Source of the DNA: Chalara sp. BL73
Lineage: Eukaryota; Ascomycota; Leotiomycetes; Helotiales
Reading direction: 5' to 3'
Assembly: GCA_918026815.1 (NCBI GenBank)
Contig: CAKJVC010000065.1
Location: 248,001-312,000, forward strand
DNA length: 64,000 nucleotides
Shown here: positions 11,058 to 22,040 of the stretch, in pieces
Position numbering within the stretch: the stretch's first letter is position 1
How the letters are laid out: each line of letters begins with the position of its first letter
Notes under the pieces: generated by a model
The model's database searches: none
Told to the model about the DNA's origin: nothing
The model's input: only the letters and a program-made list of their open reading frames with translations
Position numbers and translations under genes: made by a program

Positions 11058-11932
11058 AATCAGCTTGGTTAAGAGAGCATTGTGACGAGCTATTTAAAGA
11101 GTTCAAGGATATCAAGTCCTATGTAGTGAAGAACTGGCCCGGAGCCACTGCTCAAGGTTCTATGTTACAAGCACGGACAGGATCATGGGAAAGTGGGTAC
11201 TCCACGCCACAGGAAATTGGTACGTCATTCCTGCAGCAGAGAGATGAATATATTTCTTCCCTACATCGAGTTATTGCTCGTGCAAGGGAGAGTTCAGCCT
11301 CATATTCTCCGTGTCCGCCAAGCAGGACGATACTGTCAACTGAACCTAAAATCACTAGTGAGCAGCTGTCTCAACAAAGAGCATCTCTCGAGAGGCAAGG
11401 CCCTCTTACCACCGAGCAGCAGTTTCAGCAGAGAGCATCACCCGAGCGACAAGCTCCTCGCACCACTAAGAAGCAAAGGTCCCAAGAAAAAAAAGCGTTT
11501 GTCGAAGCAGAGACTTCGATAAGTCCTGATCAGGAACGAAGGGCGTCATTCTTGCGTGAGCGGGAAGAGTATGCTTCATCGCTCGAGCGAATCATTGTCC
11601 AGGCAAGAGAGAGATCAGCCTCATGCACTCCTTCTCCATCCGCCCGGTCAATAGCGATAGCACTCGTCGACTCCTCGTTTACAACTATGAACGGGTCAAT
11701 AACATCTACTATAATCGTAGATTGCTCTTCCCCTTTATCTTCTGTTTTCGAAAACAGTGAGAATGAGGTCTCTGTTGCAAATGATAGCAATCGGTTGTCA
11801 AAACGTCCTGCATCGAGTCAAGGGGAAGGGGATACGACGACGAAACGGGTTGCACTCGGCGTTCTGGACTTCAATGTACGGCGAACTTCTCGCAGCGACA
11901 ATGGCAAAATCAGCCGTTACTACCACGTATAG
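11054..11932 (+). CDS. C-terminal extension of the element 1 RecQ-like protein (separate frame)
   Basis: This frame has no good ATG at its start. Its first residues (LEEVLKSAWLREHCDELFKEF) read as a natural continuation of the helicase tail, whose stop overlaps it by 4 nt. In element 2 the corresponding helicase tail is in one uninterrupted frame, supporting a single original protein. The segment contains two copies of a charged repeat (SFLQQRDEYISSLHRVIARA and SFLREREEYASSLERIIVQA) likely to form coiled coil, separated by Gln/Ser-rich linker, and ends in a basic tail. No enzymatic motif is visible. A conventional fungal intron with the needed phase could not be found at the junction. Confidence 0.55.
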   Translation: MKSAWLREHCDELFKEFKDIKSYVVKNWPGATAQGSMLQARTGSWESGYSTPQEIGTSFLQQRDEYISSLHRVIARARESSASYSPCPPSRTILSTEPKITSEQLSQQRASLERQGPLTTEQQFQQRASPERQAPRTTKKQRSQEKKAFVEAETSISPDQERRASFLREREEYASSLERIIVQARERSASCTPSPSARSIAIALVDSSFTTMNGSITSTIIVDCSSPLSSVFENSENEVSVANDSNRLSKRPASSQGEGDTTTKRVALGVLDFNVRRTSRSDNGKISRYYHV

Positions 11933-12046
11933 TATGTACTGCAGATGGACTATTCCGAGTCGATGTCTGAAGGTAAACCCCACTCATTGGTTCCATCCCT
12001 GTCTTCTAAGGGCTGTGATATGCATTAGTATGAGAATAGGACTCCA

Positions 12047-14694
12047 TTAGAATATACACACCAATATCGCCATCGCATCACTAGCGGGATCTAGATCAGC
12101 GGTGGCCCTTCTCCTTTTATACGGTGGCACTATAATTTGATCTTCGTCTCTCATGACTTTGGCATTAAACACTTCCAGCTTTTTCGTCGCTACTCTTTCA
12201 AGCCCGATTGTATGTATGTCTGGTGCTTGGTGCCTTGCCGCTCTGCCGCCCTCGTATAATCTGATCGAATCGCATGCCAACTCGAACGCCAATGTATGGA
12301 TATCATCAACTGGGGAGGGCACAGAATGCCTGGAGTTGTCCTTCCGAGCAAATGCCTTCTCTATGGCCTTGCGTAGACGGACAGTATATTCTCCCGTCAA
12401 TGATGTCGTCTTGAACAGAGCATCTAATCCAAACGTCGACGTTCGACGGGCCCAAAGCTCTCTTTTCAGCTCCAGGTTCAGATATTCAAGGCTACGATCG
12501 ACTTCCTGCCAGGTGTCCCGACGGCCATGTGGATTAACGAGGCTATTTGAAAGTATTGCGCGCCGGAGCTCCTCATCACAAACTTTGGTGCTGGTAAGCC
12601 GCTTCAGATAAAGCATTTCGAATGCGTAGTTTGATTGACCAGTTCCCTCGAAGTAAAAGCAGCAGACGCCAATAACCCGGTCAATGAGTCCTATGTCTCC
12701 ATTCTTGATGCCGTACTTCAAGGTCTTGTATACGATCATTTGTTGAAGGTATCGGACATGATTGAGAAACTCCTCATCAACGGTGTTGTTGGCGTGCCTC
12801 TCCTTAGATGGTCGCCAAGCTTGTGGTTCGAAGGCTGATCTGCGAATGTCTCCCACTAGATCCATGAAACCTTTAGCACCCATGTCTTTAATTGCCTGGT
12901 TAACATTATCTTGCTCCGAGGTATCGATGTCGTGCTGTTCGAGGCGGGTATAGAAAAGGCCTACAACCCGAGCATCGAAGCTATGAAGTACTAGCTCCTC
13001 TAGAACTTGAAAGGCTGCACGGTCCGCGGGAATATTCTTCCGTCCCCAGAAGTTAATGTTATGGTAGAGTGTTGAAGCGTTTTGCTGCTCCATAGTTCCA
13101 TAATGTGTCCGTTGCATAAGCCAGAGGAAATTCATCCGCAGGTGAAAGAGAGCAGCGACTCCAATTAGCCAGTCTTTTCTGTCGTATGCTGCAGATGCGT
13201 CCACTTGCTCGGCTTGCATAGATCGGATGAGTGAAGAGGTCTTCTGATCGCCAAATGCTAAAAACAATCGGTCGTTAAACTCTGTATCATCCAATTGGAA
13301 CTGATGCTTGTAGATACTTTCTATGACCTCGTAGGAGCCGTCTAGAGTACCTTCGTTGAAAAGAATCGGGCCGAGCGTTTTGCTGTTTGTCTTTCGAGGC
13401 TCGAGCAACTCAACTGCTGGCATAACGGGGTAAGTGATGTTGGAGTTAAGCGAATATGGACTTGACTGATTCTGGATATGCTGTTCGAATGGCCTCTGCT
13501 ATGAAGTAGCTGTCAATGTTGGCGGCAGTCTCGTTATATACTGCAGCACCAGGAGAGTATAGAAGATCTTCTATTGTAAGTGGAACCTCGCGGTGCAGCA
13601 TTGACTTCTTCAATCCATCTAAGGGGATGTCGGCACCTCTGAAAACCTTACCCCTTGTCACAGAGCGCATTTCCGCGTGGTTTGAAATAAGCTGATGCTT
13701 GACACCTTCACGGTAATCGAAATTATCATATACAACACAAGCATCTAGCTGCTGGCCATATCGACGGACTGTCCCCTACATGCGATCAGTCGACATCTAT
13801 ACTGAGAGACACTAAGGATGCCTTTGCTTGTTCTGCCACGGTTTCAAGATGCTTGTGGACCCCTTTGTAACCTTCACAGAGCCCGAACTGGTGAAAGAGA
13901 TCCAGAACACGTCGTTTCACCCTATTGGAGTGAAGAAAGGCACCAAAGACGCGGGGAAACTTGTTGCTCCCTTCTGAGGCCCGAGAATAGCAAAGAATTG
14001 ATGTGATGATCGCGATCCTATGGTTGAATTTGGAAGGATCTCGCGGTGCCCGATCTTTCCTCTCCGTCTTGGGCGCCATGAGTCCATTGAGCAGTCCACA
14101 TAGCATTGGAGCGCGCACGTTGACTTCCTCATGCATCTGACCGAACTGCATATCGCCAAGTATACACTCGTAGTCCTCGAGCTGGCCATCCCCGGGCTGT
14201 CCCTCCTGACCAATACCGGCCTGTGAAGTCTTCTCTTGCCGGCGGTCGACTTGATAAGCACTAAATATATCTCCGGCCGCTTCCAGTGCTTTCATTTCCT
14301 TCCTGAGAGCTTTGACAGTGACAATTCCCGCCGTACCAGATGCGGGATGTCCTTGCAACGCATCTAAGACCTCTGGCTGACCGTAGATAGCCTCCGCAAG
14401 CCGTTTGGCGCGTGTGGTAGGGCGTTCCCCGTAGCCACCGGAACCTTGAGTTGTGACGTAGACATGTATGAATTCTCGTAACGTGATGTCCTTTTTCCTC
14501 ATAAATTGACATATCTCGTCCACCCGCTGTGCTCTGCTATGCCTCTGAGACCCTCTTGCCCTTTGACGGCGTCCATTAGTTGTGGTAGAAGAAGCAATTC
14601 GCTGTGGACTTGGTGGGGGTGAAGTGGTGGGCGGGTTCAATCGGGTGCTCTGACGGCGCTGGTATTCCCCCGACATAATCAAAAATTCAATCAC
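12047..14694 (-). CDS. DUF6589 protein of element 1, candidate transposase
   Basis: The segments are 14694 to about 13787, about 13775-13446, and 13423-12047; exact splice junctions are unresolved (candidate short introns near 13780 and 13430). The N-terminus is basic. The middle carries VVYDNFDYREG (13713-13740), HAEMRSVTRGKVFRGADIPL, and then the DUF6589 core: LGPILFNEGTL, LAFGDQKTSSLIRS (13240-13262), YDRKDWLIGV and FHLRMNFLW. The C-terminal third holds the alpha-helical SFDARVVGLFY...NYAFEMLYLKRL...LVNPHGR. The element 2 protein matches it block by block. As the only conserved partner of the helicase inside a TIR element it is the likely transposase; the YDN and GDQ aspartates are candidate metal ligands of an RNase H-like fold (inference). 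The family call is from memory of DUF6589 proteins. Confidence 0.8.
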
Positions 14695-14831
14695 TTGCGG
14701 AATAAGAGCAGGGCAATCGAATGAATCTATTCAATGAACTGTCTGATGTGTGGTTGTGGATGAAAATAGGTTTTAAGACGGTCTTCAATTTTGTACGAAA
14801 TATTTCCGCACAGGCCAAAAAATCAGGACAC

Positions 14832-14936
14832 GGCACTCAGGCCATTTGGTCGAGGACCACATGTGACTTACCGATTAGGTATAGTCTGGTCCGGTGCCCC
14901 TGGCACGACCACAAATGGCCTGAGTGCCTGAGGTAA
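14832..14936 (-). repeat. Right terminus of element 1 (TIR plus internal hairpin)
   Basis: GGCACTCAGGCCATTT (14832-14847) is the exact inverted partner of AAATGGCCTGAGTGCC (14913-14928), giving a 16-bp perfect stem around a 65-bp loop directly inside the TIR. Confidence 0.8.
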
Positions 14937-14944
14937 TGCCCCAG

Positions 14945-15316
14945 CAATTTTTAGCGTCACGTGCACCCACACACTGGGTCATCACATTAGTAAGAAAGCA
15001 AGCTTTCTAATCATACTTAAAGAAGATTTCAGGCGCCTGGCTCTAAATTCTGCAGCACCCAAAGGTTGTACCTATCGGGAGTTGGTGAAAGTAGCTTGCT
15101 CGATAAGCCTTGGCTAATATATACTAAGACGAGACTGCCGAACTTTCTCTATAGATCCACTTTCTGGTGCCTGTAACAACTTCCCGCATTAGGACAGCCT
15201 TAGCTTCCTGCGGTTGGACCAAAACAATCATTGACCATATTGCAAAGGCGCGGAACTCTGATCTAAGTCGCGTTAATTACCAGTTCGTCTAGTCCGTCAG
15301 TCATACTCCAAAATGT
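14945..15316. other. Intergenic, no gene seen
   Basis: No domain or repeat is recognised. This is the original flank of the element 1 insertion and the 3' side of the Clr5 gene. Confidence 0.4.
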
Positions 15317-16921
15317 TTATTTTTGAGCTTTTAATTCCTCCTCATAATCGCTCCCAATAAGGCTGTTGATTTCATGATCGACATCACTAGCATCCCTTTC
15401 ACTACCCCACTCTCGAAGCCAAGATCTCAACACAACCAGCTCCTTAGTAGCCCAAGGATGCGTGTTGCACCATCGTAGCCTGATGCGTCGTACTGCCTCC
15501 CTCAAATTTCGCTCCGCTAGTTTTCTCTTACCTAGCTTATTTTGAACCTCTGCCGTGAGTTGAAGGGCGCATATCTCTGCTATAGAGCTTTTGGCTTTGC
15601 TTCCTCGTTTTAAAATTTCTGTTGCCATGTCTTCGGCCTCATAGTATCGCTGCTGGAGATAGAGATTGTTCCCGAGGCAGGCCATCAGGTTCAAAACTCG
15701 AGGGTCTGATCTATTGACCCTACGTAAGTATTCTGCAAGACGGGTACGCAAGGTGCGCTCTGTCATGGCCATATCGCCTGTGTGTGCCACTTCGAGAAAC
15801 TTGAGGTAGCTATGGGAAGTTGTCCTATGAAGTGGACCGAGGTGTTTTTCGAAGCTGTCATAGATACAGTGCCACGATTGGACCGCCGCGGTTTCGAGAT
15901 GGTTTATGTTGACTCTCCGGAGTAGGTTCCAAAATTTCCCCAGAGGATGGTCAGGTTGATTTGATAGGTACAGTTGGGAAGCCATTGCGCTGATGTAGTT
16001 AAGCATGAAGCAGGCAACGTCCGTGAACCCTTCTCGAATAAGGAATAAGAGAGAGTGGAGAAGTATTTCCAAAGCCGTTGGTTCATGAGAAGTGAGAATA
16101 TCTTTTACAAGGCCACAAGCCTTAGAAAGAACACTTCGAACTTGCATCGATAAACCCATTTTTATAAACATAACAGCCATCCGACAGTAATCGCGTAGCT
16201 GATGGACGTTGTCAACGCTCATAGGAGTTGTTCTAATGCATATGCAATGACCAAACTCCTGATCGTGCATCCAATCCTTGTTGGAGAAAGAGCCATCAAA
16301 ATAGATCCTAATGCTGGAAAAGAGGTCTTCAAGGATGAGTAGATTCAAGGGTGGTGCTAGCGAAAGTAGCGTTGATGAGGAGCCGAGACTGTTCTGGTCT
16401 AAGCGAGCAATACATAATTCCGAGACTTTTGAGGCAGCTGGCGTCGGTGTCGCCACCTGATAGAGGGTATGAGGTGGACTAGTTACCCCGCACTCAGGCA
16501 ACTCTGGTATACCTCCCGCCCGTTTAAAATATCTTAGAACATCATCGCAGGTAATAACACGGTGTCGCACACGAAAGCGAGTTTCTTTTGAAATGGCAGT
16601 CTCGGCGTTGATCTCGTGGAGGATAGACAGCATATCACTTCTTTTGTTGTTTTTGTCAAGCATCCATTTCTTGATTCGATTCTTGTACATCTTCACCCTA
16701 ATGGTCTGATTAGACAACTGTTTTTCTCATTATTGTTGGGTGGCTAGTGCATACGTTCCATGGTGGCCGTATTTTTTGGCCATAGTTGTCATCACTTCCT
16801 TGAGTGTCCTATCTTCGTCAATGTATAGGCGCTTGATTTGCAGCCTGGCCCGATCCCAATCCTCACTAGTTGCCCACTTTTGGCCCAAGCCATATGTCTG
16901 TGGATGAAGAGGAGTGTTCAT
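15317..16921 (-). CDS. Clr5-domain protein with TPR-like C-terminus, two exons
   Basis: Exon 1 (16921-16755) and exon 2 (16697-15317) are joined across a 57-bp intron (GTATGC donor, CTAATC branch, TTAG acceptor), which restores the continuous Clr5 motif: DWDRARLQIKRLYIDEDRTL, then KKYGHHGTVKMYKNRIKKW. The product is about 515 residues. Clr5 domains are N-terminal DNA- or chromatin-binding modules of fungal proteins, first named in fission yeast silencing. The rest has no catalytic motif; residues near the C-terminus (LGNNLYLQQRYYEAEDMATE, KLGKRKLAERNLREAVRRI) look like tetratricopeptide helices. No premature stop is present. Specific function is unknown. Confidence 0.8.
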
Positions 16922-17239
16922 AGTAATATTACTGCAGTTTCTTCGATAGCATTCTCAGTTGTGGATCCGGGATATATGTTATGAAAGTCCCTCGAAGGGA
17001 ATAGAGTAAATTATATCTTGGAAAGTCGGCGCAAGGCTCTGAGGTCACACGCTACGATGCGGGAAGTTAGTGGCTGAACTGCCCAAAGGTCCATGCATAT
17101 CGCAAGCCGTCAGTAGCCAAGGTATTTCAAACGATCCATGCTGATTGATAGCCATAGTCACGGGTTCCTTAGGCAGCAATCTAAGCATCGCGTGCGAGCA
17201 CCGGCCAACGCGTTAGCAATAGTGCATCAGGTTGATGGG
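16922..17239. other. Upstream region of the Clr5 gene
   Basis: This is the presumed promoter of the divergent Clr5 gene, extending to the edge of the LINE fragment. No motif stands out. Confidence 0.35.
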
Positions 17240-18480
17240 CGCCGAAGCCTACCTTAATGCCCCCACAAGGCGGCCCTGTGGCTCTAACTGCAGCCCATCC
17301 TGTTTGCTATTCGAACAACCCCTCGGCATGCCCGCCACTGGCGAACTCTTCCGCTAACAGAGCAACTGAATGCATTCAGCTTCCTTCTTGGCATGTGCCA
17401 GAAAGCAGAACAGCGGCAATGCTTCGAATCGGTGCTTGTACGCCTGAAAATTCCACTCCTACTCGTAAAGAAGCTGCGATCGTATCCCGGAACTTTCTAG
17501 GCTCGATTCGGCCTAGTGACATTATAGTCTATTCAGACGGATCAAAACTCGAAACTGGCAACGCAGGTGGAGGCTATGGCTTTCCAATGCGGCCACAAAA
17601 TTGCCGAAGCCTCAATTTCTTACGGTGACCGTGTCGAAGTCTTCGACGCTGAAGCCAGAGCGGCAGTAGCTGGTATCAAAAAAGCTATTTCTCAAGGAGT
17701 CTCTAACTGCGCTTCAGACATCTGGATTTGTTTTGACAACCAAGAAGAGGCTCTTCGGCTTCTGACCCCTTTTCTCGGTTTTTCAGCAGGCACATTCCAG
17801 GCCGCTCTCGACTTACAAGCAGCCTGGCAGGCCCGCTCTCGGCACTGCGCCACCCGTATAGGAGCAATTCGAGTACGCTGGTTCCAGGGAACCTCCAAGT
17901 GCCAGGTAACGAGCTTGCTGATGCTTTAGCCCGCCACGAAGCATCGCAAGCCCTTAGCGTGCCTCTTCCACACTCTTAGGCATCTTAAAACGCTTTGTGG
18001 CCTCCCAGCTTCCCCAAAAGCACCTAAAATGGTGGCTAGATAATGCACCCTCGTCGTACCAAGCTATCCCCATCTCAACGGCTTCTCTTCCCCCAAAAGA
18101 GCTTATGCTGCCCCGGAAAGCCCTAGGTCACTTAATAGCGGCTCGCAGCGGCCACGGGGACTTTCTAGCATATCACGAACGATTTAATCGCTCTTCCTTT
18201 TGAACCGAACTGCTTCTGTGGCTGCCCAAAGGCCCCTATTCATTTCTTTTCTGTCGGATCGCACGCCGCAAATGAACAAACCCTCTTTTTTCGCGCCGCC
18301 CTTTTCAAGACCTTCCAAAGCTTCTCGGCACTTCCGAAGGGGCCGAAAAGCTTGCACAATGGTGGAAAGATACCCGTTTCTTTGAGGAACTTTCCCCGCG
18401 ATACCTACCCAACTCAAAATAAGCTTTGCTTGTATTGTATTTCATTTCCTTATTGTATTATTATACACATAATAGACTGT
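17240..18480 (+). mobile_element. 3' fragment of a Tad/I-like LINE: RNase H domain and C-terminal region
   Basis: In two frames joined by a shift near 17570 the segment encodes an RNase H domain with the catalytic pattern in order: IIVYSDGSK, VFDAEARAAV, IWICFDNQEEAL and GNELADALARHEA. This is followed by the typical C-terminal region (HLKWWLDNAPSSYQAI, ALGHLIAARSGHGDFLAYHERF) and a cysteine motif near 18210. The reverse transcriptase portion is missing, as expected for a piece of a LINE. The downstream tttgcttgtattgtatttcat stretch may be the element 3' end. Confidence 0.75.
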
Positions 18481-19317
18481 AGCTGAGACCAAGGGGCGTA
18501 GGAGGGCAGCGCAAAGAGGAAGGCACCGGTATGCTTCCCCAGATCATGCCGTGCACCAGCAAGTACGTAACAGTGTGAGAAGGTGGCATAGAATAGAGCG
18601 AGGTACGTCGGTAATCACGAGTCACGATACTCTTAGCTTATATTGTGCTACAGCGTTGTTAAAGCTAACAATTTATGGATGAGGTCAGTAATTAGGTACA
18701 CTTTGAGCGCTTTCAGAGGGCGATGGTTTTCATGCGTTGCTTGAGGCCGCGCAAGTTATATGATCTGGACTGGCTGGTACGAAGGAATTTGATGAATGGA
18801 TTCGTAGCACAACTTCAAAACTCAAATGCATCAGTAGATACCAGAGGCGGCTTCGAATAGAGGGGTGATCGCCAAGGCCAATAGACTTTTCTTGCACTGC
18901 GAGCGTTACGACATCAACTGGTGGATTATTTTATTTAAGAACTCGTATGGTCATTTGCTTGTATCATACAGCTTTCCAAAACACTTTGCAGCAAACAATA
19001 CGCCTCAAATACTGACGGCTAGTCAGACTATGCGCTAATGTAATTCAAGCCGACCCCTTTTTTTTGGCTTTTTAAATGCTCCCTCCTCAATCCTTTGAGA
19101 CACAGAAGTCTCTAGGGTAACGTCTCTAACACGGCTTGATTGGCTGCTGGCTTCCTCTTGAGATGCGGCATCCTGACTGTCGGAATACCTACCATTTAGC
19201 AAAAGGCGTAGTAGCTGCGACTACGCTCTTGCTGGTGTGGTTTTGATATTCTTTATTGATTCTTCTAAGCTACGGCCTATTGCCAGGTAGTTATATAGTG
19301 GTAGAAGACCCACAATC
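18481..19317. other. Unassigned repeat-derived sequence
   Basis: No long open frame is present. A minus-strand translation around 18700-19250 has short plausible peptides but many stops. I cannot assign it. Confidence 0.3.
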
Positions 19318-19509
19318 TGTCACGAAGCCAATATGGGCGCAAAGGTAGCTATCATAAGGTTCTATTCGACGATACTAAACTAGAGAGGAAAGGTATGTGG
19401 TTGAACGATCCCTCAACCTAATAGAGAATGGAGCACGTGACGCTCGCCTATGGGAACCGAACACGTGACCCACAACCTCGTAACCTGCATCACGTGACCA
19501 TTCATGACA
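19318..19509. repeat. Solo LTR, family 3 (copy a), with target duplication
   Basis: A 192-bp TGTCACGA...ATGACA unit is flanked on both sides by CAATC. It is related to 26718-26920, 51374-51566 and the fragment at 63088-63190, with the shared block atactaaactaragaggaaaggt. Confidence 0.75.
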
Positions 19510-19545
19510 CAATCCCCGTGATCTGAATGATCTGATGGAACGCGT

Positions 19546-19768
19546 TGTCACGGCCCTGGCCTTCTCTGGGGCGGAGCTCACCACCGGATGCCCCAGAGCT
19601 CGCCTATCCTGGCCTCCGGCCAGTTCCTGTATATAAAACACTGCTTTCCTTCCCTTCTTCTGTCCGTAGCTTGTTCTCTTAGTTATAACAATTGATAGTT
19701 GTTTACACCTTTGAGTCCTTCTATCTAGATCCACGGATCGAGATCCCTATTCAGCTTAAGTTGTTACA
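19546..19768 (+). repeat. Solo LTR, family 2 (copy b), with perfect target duplication
   Basis: A 223-bp unit from TGTCACGG to TTGTTACA has CGCGT directly on each side. It contains a TATA box (tgtatataaaac). It is the plus-strand counterpart of 1692-1915 and 58145-58387. It interrupts or abuts the broken NB-ARC gene that follows. Confidence 0.85.
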
Positions 19769-21363
19769 CGCGTGAAGCTATGTACATGCATTCCAACAAT
19801 ATTAAATTGGCATATCTTATCTACAGTGTCTCAACTAACAGGGCAGATTCTGGGTCAACGTTGACAGGCCGACTACCGCTGAAAATGACTTTATTGCAAT
19901 TGCGAAAGTTCTCGGACATGCGGTTGAGTGCATTCCTGAGGCTTTACAAGTGCTTGCAAGTATCAAGAATAATTGGCTGCTTATTCTTGATAATTTCGAT
20001 GATCCGGAATTTGATTTTCAGGACTACCTTCCATCCGGGACTCATGGCGCGGTTGTTGTAACGTCACGCGTTTCTGAATGCAAGCGGTATAGTCCCGATG
20101 CATTCGAAGCACTGCAAGGTCTTGGAGAGCAGGATTCAAGAGAACTCTTGATTAACGCAGCCGAGATTGCTCCAGAAAAATGGCCATTTTGCAAAACTCA
20201 TGCTAGCGAGGTTGTCCGCCTCCTCGGATCACGCACACACTTGCACTGATCCAGGCCGGTGCATATATTGCACGAGGGCATTGTCAGTTGTCTGAATATC
20301 TTAGGGTGTATCAACGACAGCGAAGCCGGCTATTAACGTACTAGCCGCAGCAGGCTCAATCGAGGTATTGCGATGTATACACGACTTTTGAAGCATCTGC
20401 AAATATCTTAGAACAGTCCCATACCGAAGCTACCCAGGATGCTTTGCGTCTGCTAGATGTTCTTTCAATGTTGGCATCTAGTGTTCTCTCTCTTCGGACT
20501 TTCAAAGAGGCTTGGGATGGTGGCAGGAGTGTAATTGCCACTGATAGCGTTGAGACATCGAAGATAGATACGTTGTCTCGAAATCACGTTATGCAATTAC
20601 CGGGCTTTGTATTAGCGGATGGCGACGAATGGGACCCTTTCCGTCTTCTAGAAGCCAGCGCATTACTGGTATCACTATCTTTGGTCACGCGATACGATTT
20701 ACAGGCAGATGGCTTATACGAATTATCGATGCACCCATTGACACACGTGTGGGCCAAAGGCCTTCAAACGTCAGGCCAGCAAGGTACGGCTTGGGTAGTT
20801 ACGGGGTGTGTTACTGCATTTTCTACATCCAGTAGCTCTATTTGGCAGACACAGGAATGGACTTTAGTGCCGCATATACAATCATATCTCGATATAACGG
20901 TCCAACGAGAGTTTTCAATTGGTCCTACCGCCATGGCCATCCCCATTCTGATATAGTATGGCTGGATCTTGCAAAATATGCGACAGGGCTCAAGGCTTGA
21001 GCGACTCCTTGTTAACATGTTTGGAGAAATTGGAAAGGATGCATTGATGGCACAAGAGGACTCTTTGCCGCTGTATGATCTGCAAGCGAGGGGCATGGTC
21101 AATTTAGGGAAGAGTAAGAGTGCCGTGACACTGCTAGAGCGCATGTCCAAGATTAAAAAAACCACGCTGGCCGATGATCATCTAGATCGGCTCGCATCGC
21201 AGCATGTTCTTGCCATAGCATACCAAGCAAATGGGCAAGTGAAAGAGGCCGTGCCATTGCTCGAGCATGTAGTCAAAGTTCGAGATACCACGCTGGCCGA
21301 CAATCATCCACATCGAATTTTATCAGAGCAATGGCTTAAATATTGTATCCAGAAACTTTAACC
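19769..21363 (+). pseudogene. NB-ARC/TPR (fungal NLR-like) protein, truncated and broken
   Basis: After a likely intron acceptor (ctcaactaacagggcag, ends about 19846) the translation reads FWVNVDRPTTAENDF, then SIKNNWLLILDNFDDPEFDF (Walker B and following), then AVVVTSRV (RNBS-B-like), the standard NB-ARC order. It continues in other frames through a winged-helix-like region (EASALLVSLSLV...YELSMHPLTHVWA) and ends in tetratricopeptide repeats (SAVTLLERMSKIKKTTLADDH, EAVPLLEHVVKVRDTTLADN). The P-loop and the whole N-terminal effector domain are absent upstream, where two solo LTRs lie, and there are at least two frameshifts or stops. Intact relatives act in non-self recognition or cell death; this copy cannot. 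Confidence 0.75.
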
Positions 21364-21377
21364 TTGGGTAATTGAAG

Positions 21378-22040
21378 TGTTAGGTACTTTGAATTCAAGT
21401 GACTCTAAAATCTGTGAACGTCTTGAAATTTCCGTGCTATCCGTGTCAAATATATTGCATACCCTTCCCCGATACTCCCGACCCGGTTACTTCGAAAATT
21501 ATGATCACGTCGTCGCCGCCCCTGTGATTTACGGAGGGCCTTCTGTTTGTCACGTCGCGTGCTCCCAAGCACACGTGATCCATATTAGGCGAGCTCTCCG
21601 AGCTCCTCGTGTATATATAGCTTGCTCTCCTCGAGCTCCCTCTTCCTTCCTCAGCTATAGATTCTCGTATAGTACCACAGCTGCCCTCTGTATCTGTAGA
21701 TCCACAGCTCGTGCCGTGACACTTTTATGGCGTAATCAAACACTTCGGCCGTAGCACTATCATCGAGCACCTTTCACTTTTTAAACTTATAGGACGGTTA
21801 GGCATAGATTTTCAAGTCCTCCCATGAAGCTAAGAAGTCATTGTCAGACTTGTGGCGATCAGGCGGTATATGTCATGCGACGTCGAGAGATCAAGGATCC
21901 TGGTCAATTGCGTTGCTTTTATGTAATCACTGTGGCTGAAACAGTGTGGCTGCGAAGGATGGAGCCGGAAGTACCCATTTCCCGACATCCTCCGAATTCC
22001 TCTCAGGCAGAGCAAAAGTAACCTCTGTCGCAACGACTTT
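21378..22040 (+). repeat. Interspersed repeat R1 (copy a), split by an LTR
   Basis: The sequence outside the LTR at 21548-21721 matches 45612-46100 in order: ggtactttgrattcaa, gaaaattatgatcacgtcg, cgagcacctttcac/aaacttataggac, gatcaaggatcc and catcctccgaattcc-type blocks. No coding function is recognised; it is a degenerate element of unknown class. Confidence 0.5.
21548..21721 (+). repeat. Solo LTR, family 4 (copy a)
   Basis: A 174-bp unit runs from TGTCACGTCGCGTG to TGCCGTGACA, with a TATA box (gtatatatagc). It is inserted in repeat R1. The flanks CTGTT and CTTTT differ at one base, consistent with a mutated 5-bp duplication. A full copy in the opposite orientation is at 49969-50142. Confidence 0.75.

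Larger units (their letters stand above)
8661..14936. mobile_element. Element 1: RecQ-DUF6589 DNA transposon with TIRs and 8-bp target duplication
   Basis: The element is 6,276 bp. Both ends read TTACCTCAGGCACTCAGGCC inward (about 22 bp identical). The 8 bases outside each end are identical (TGCCCCAG at 8653-8660 and 14937-14944). Inside are a RecQ-like helicase gene on the plus strand and a DUF6589 gene on the minus strand, transcribed toward each other. Base composition is ordinary, and the DUF6589 reading is disrupted only at places that may be introns, so this looks young. A divergent relative with the same gene pair, TIR start and duplication length lies at 30766-41288. The classification is inference; it does not match the superfamilies I know well. 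Confidence 0.88.
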
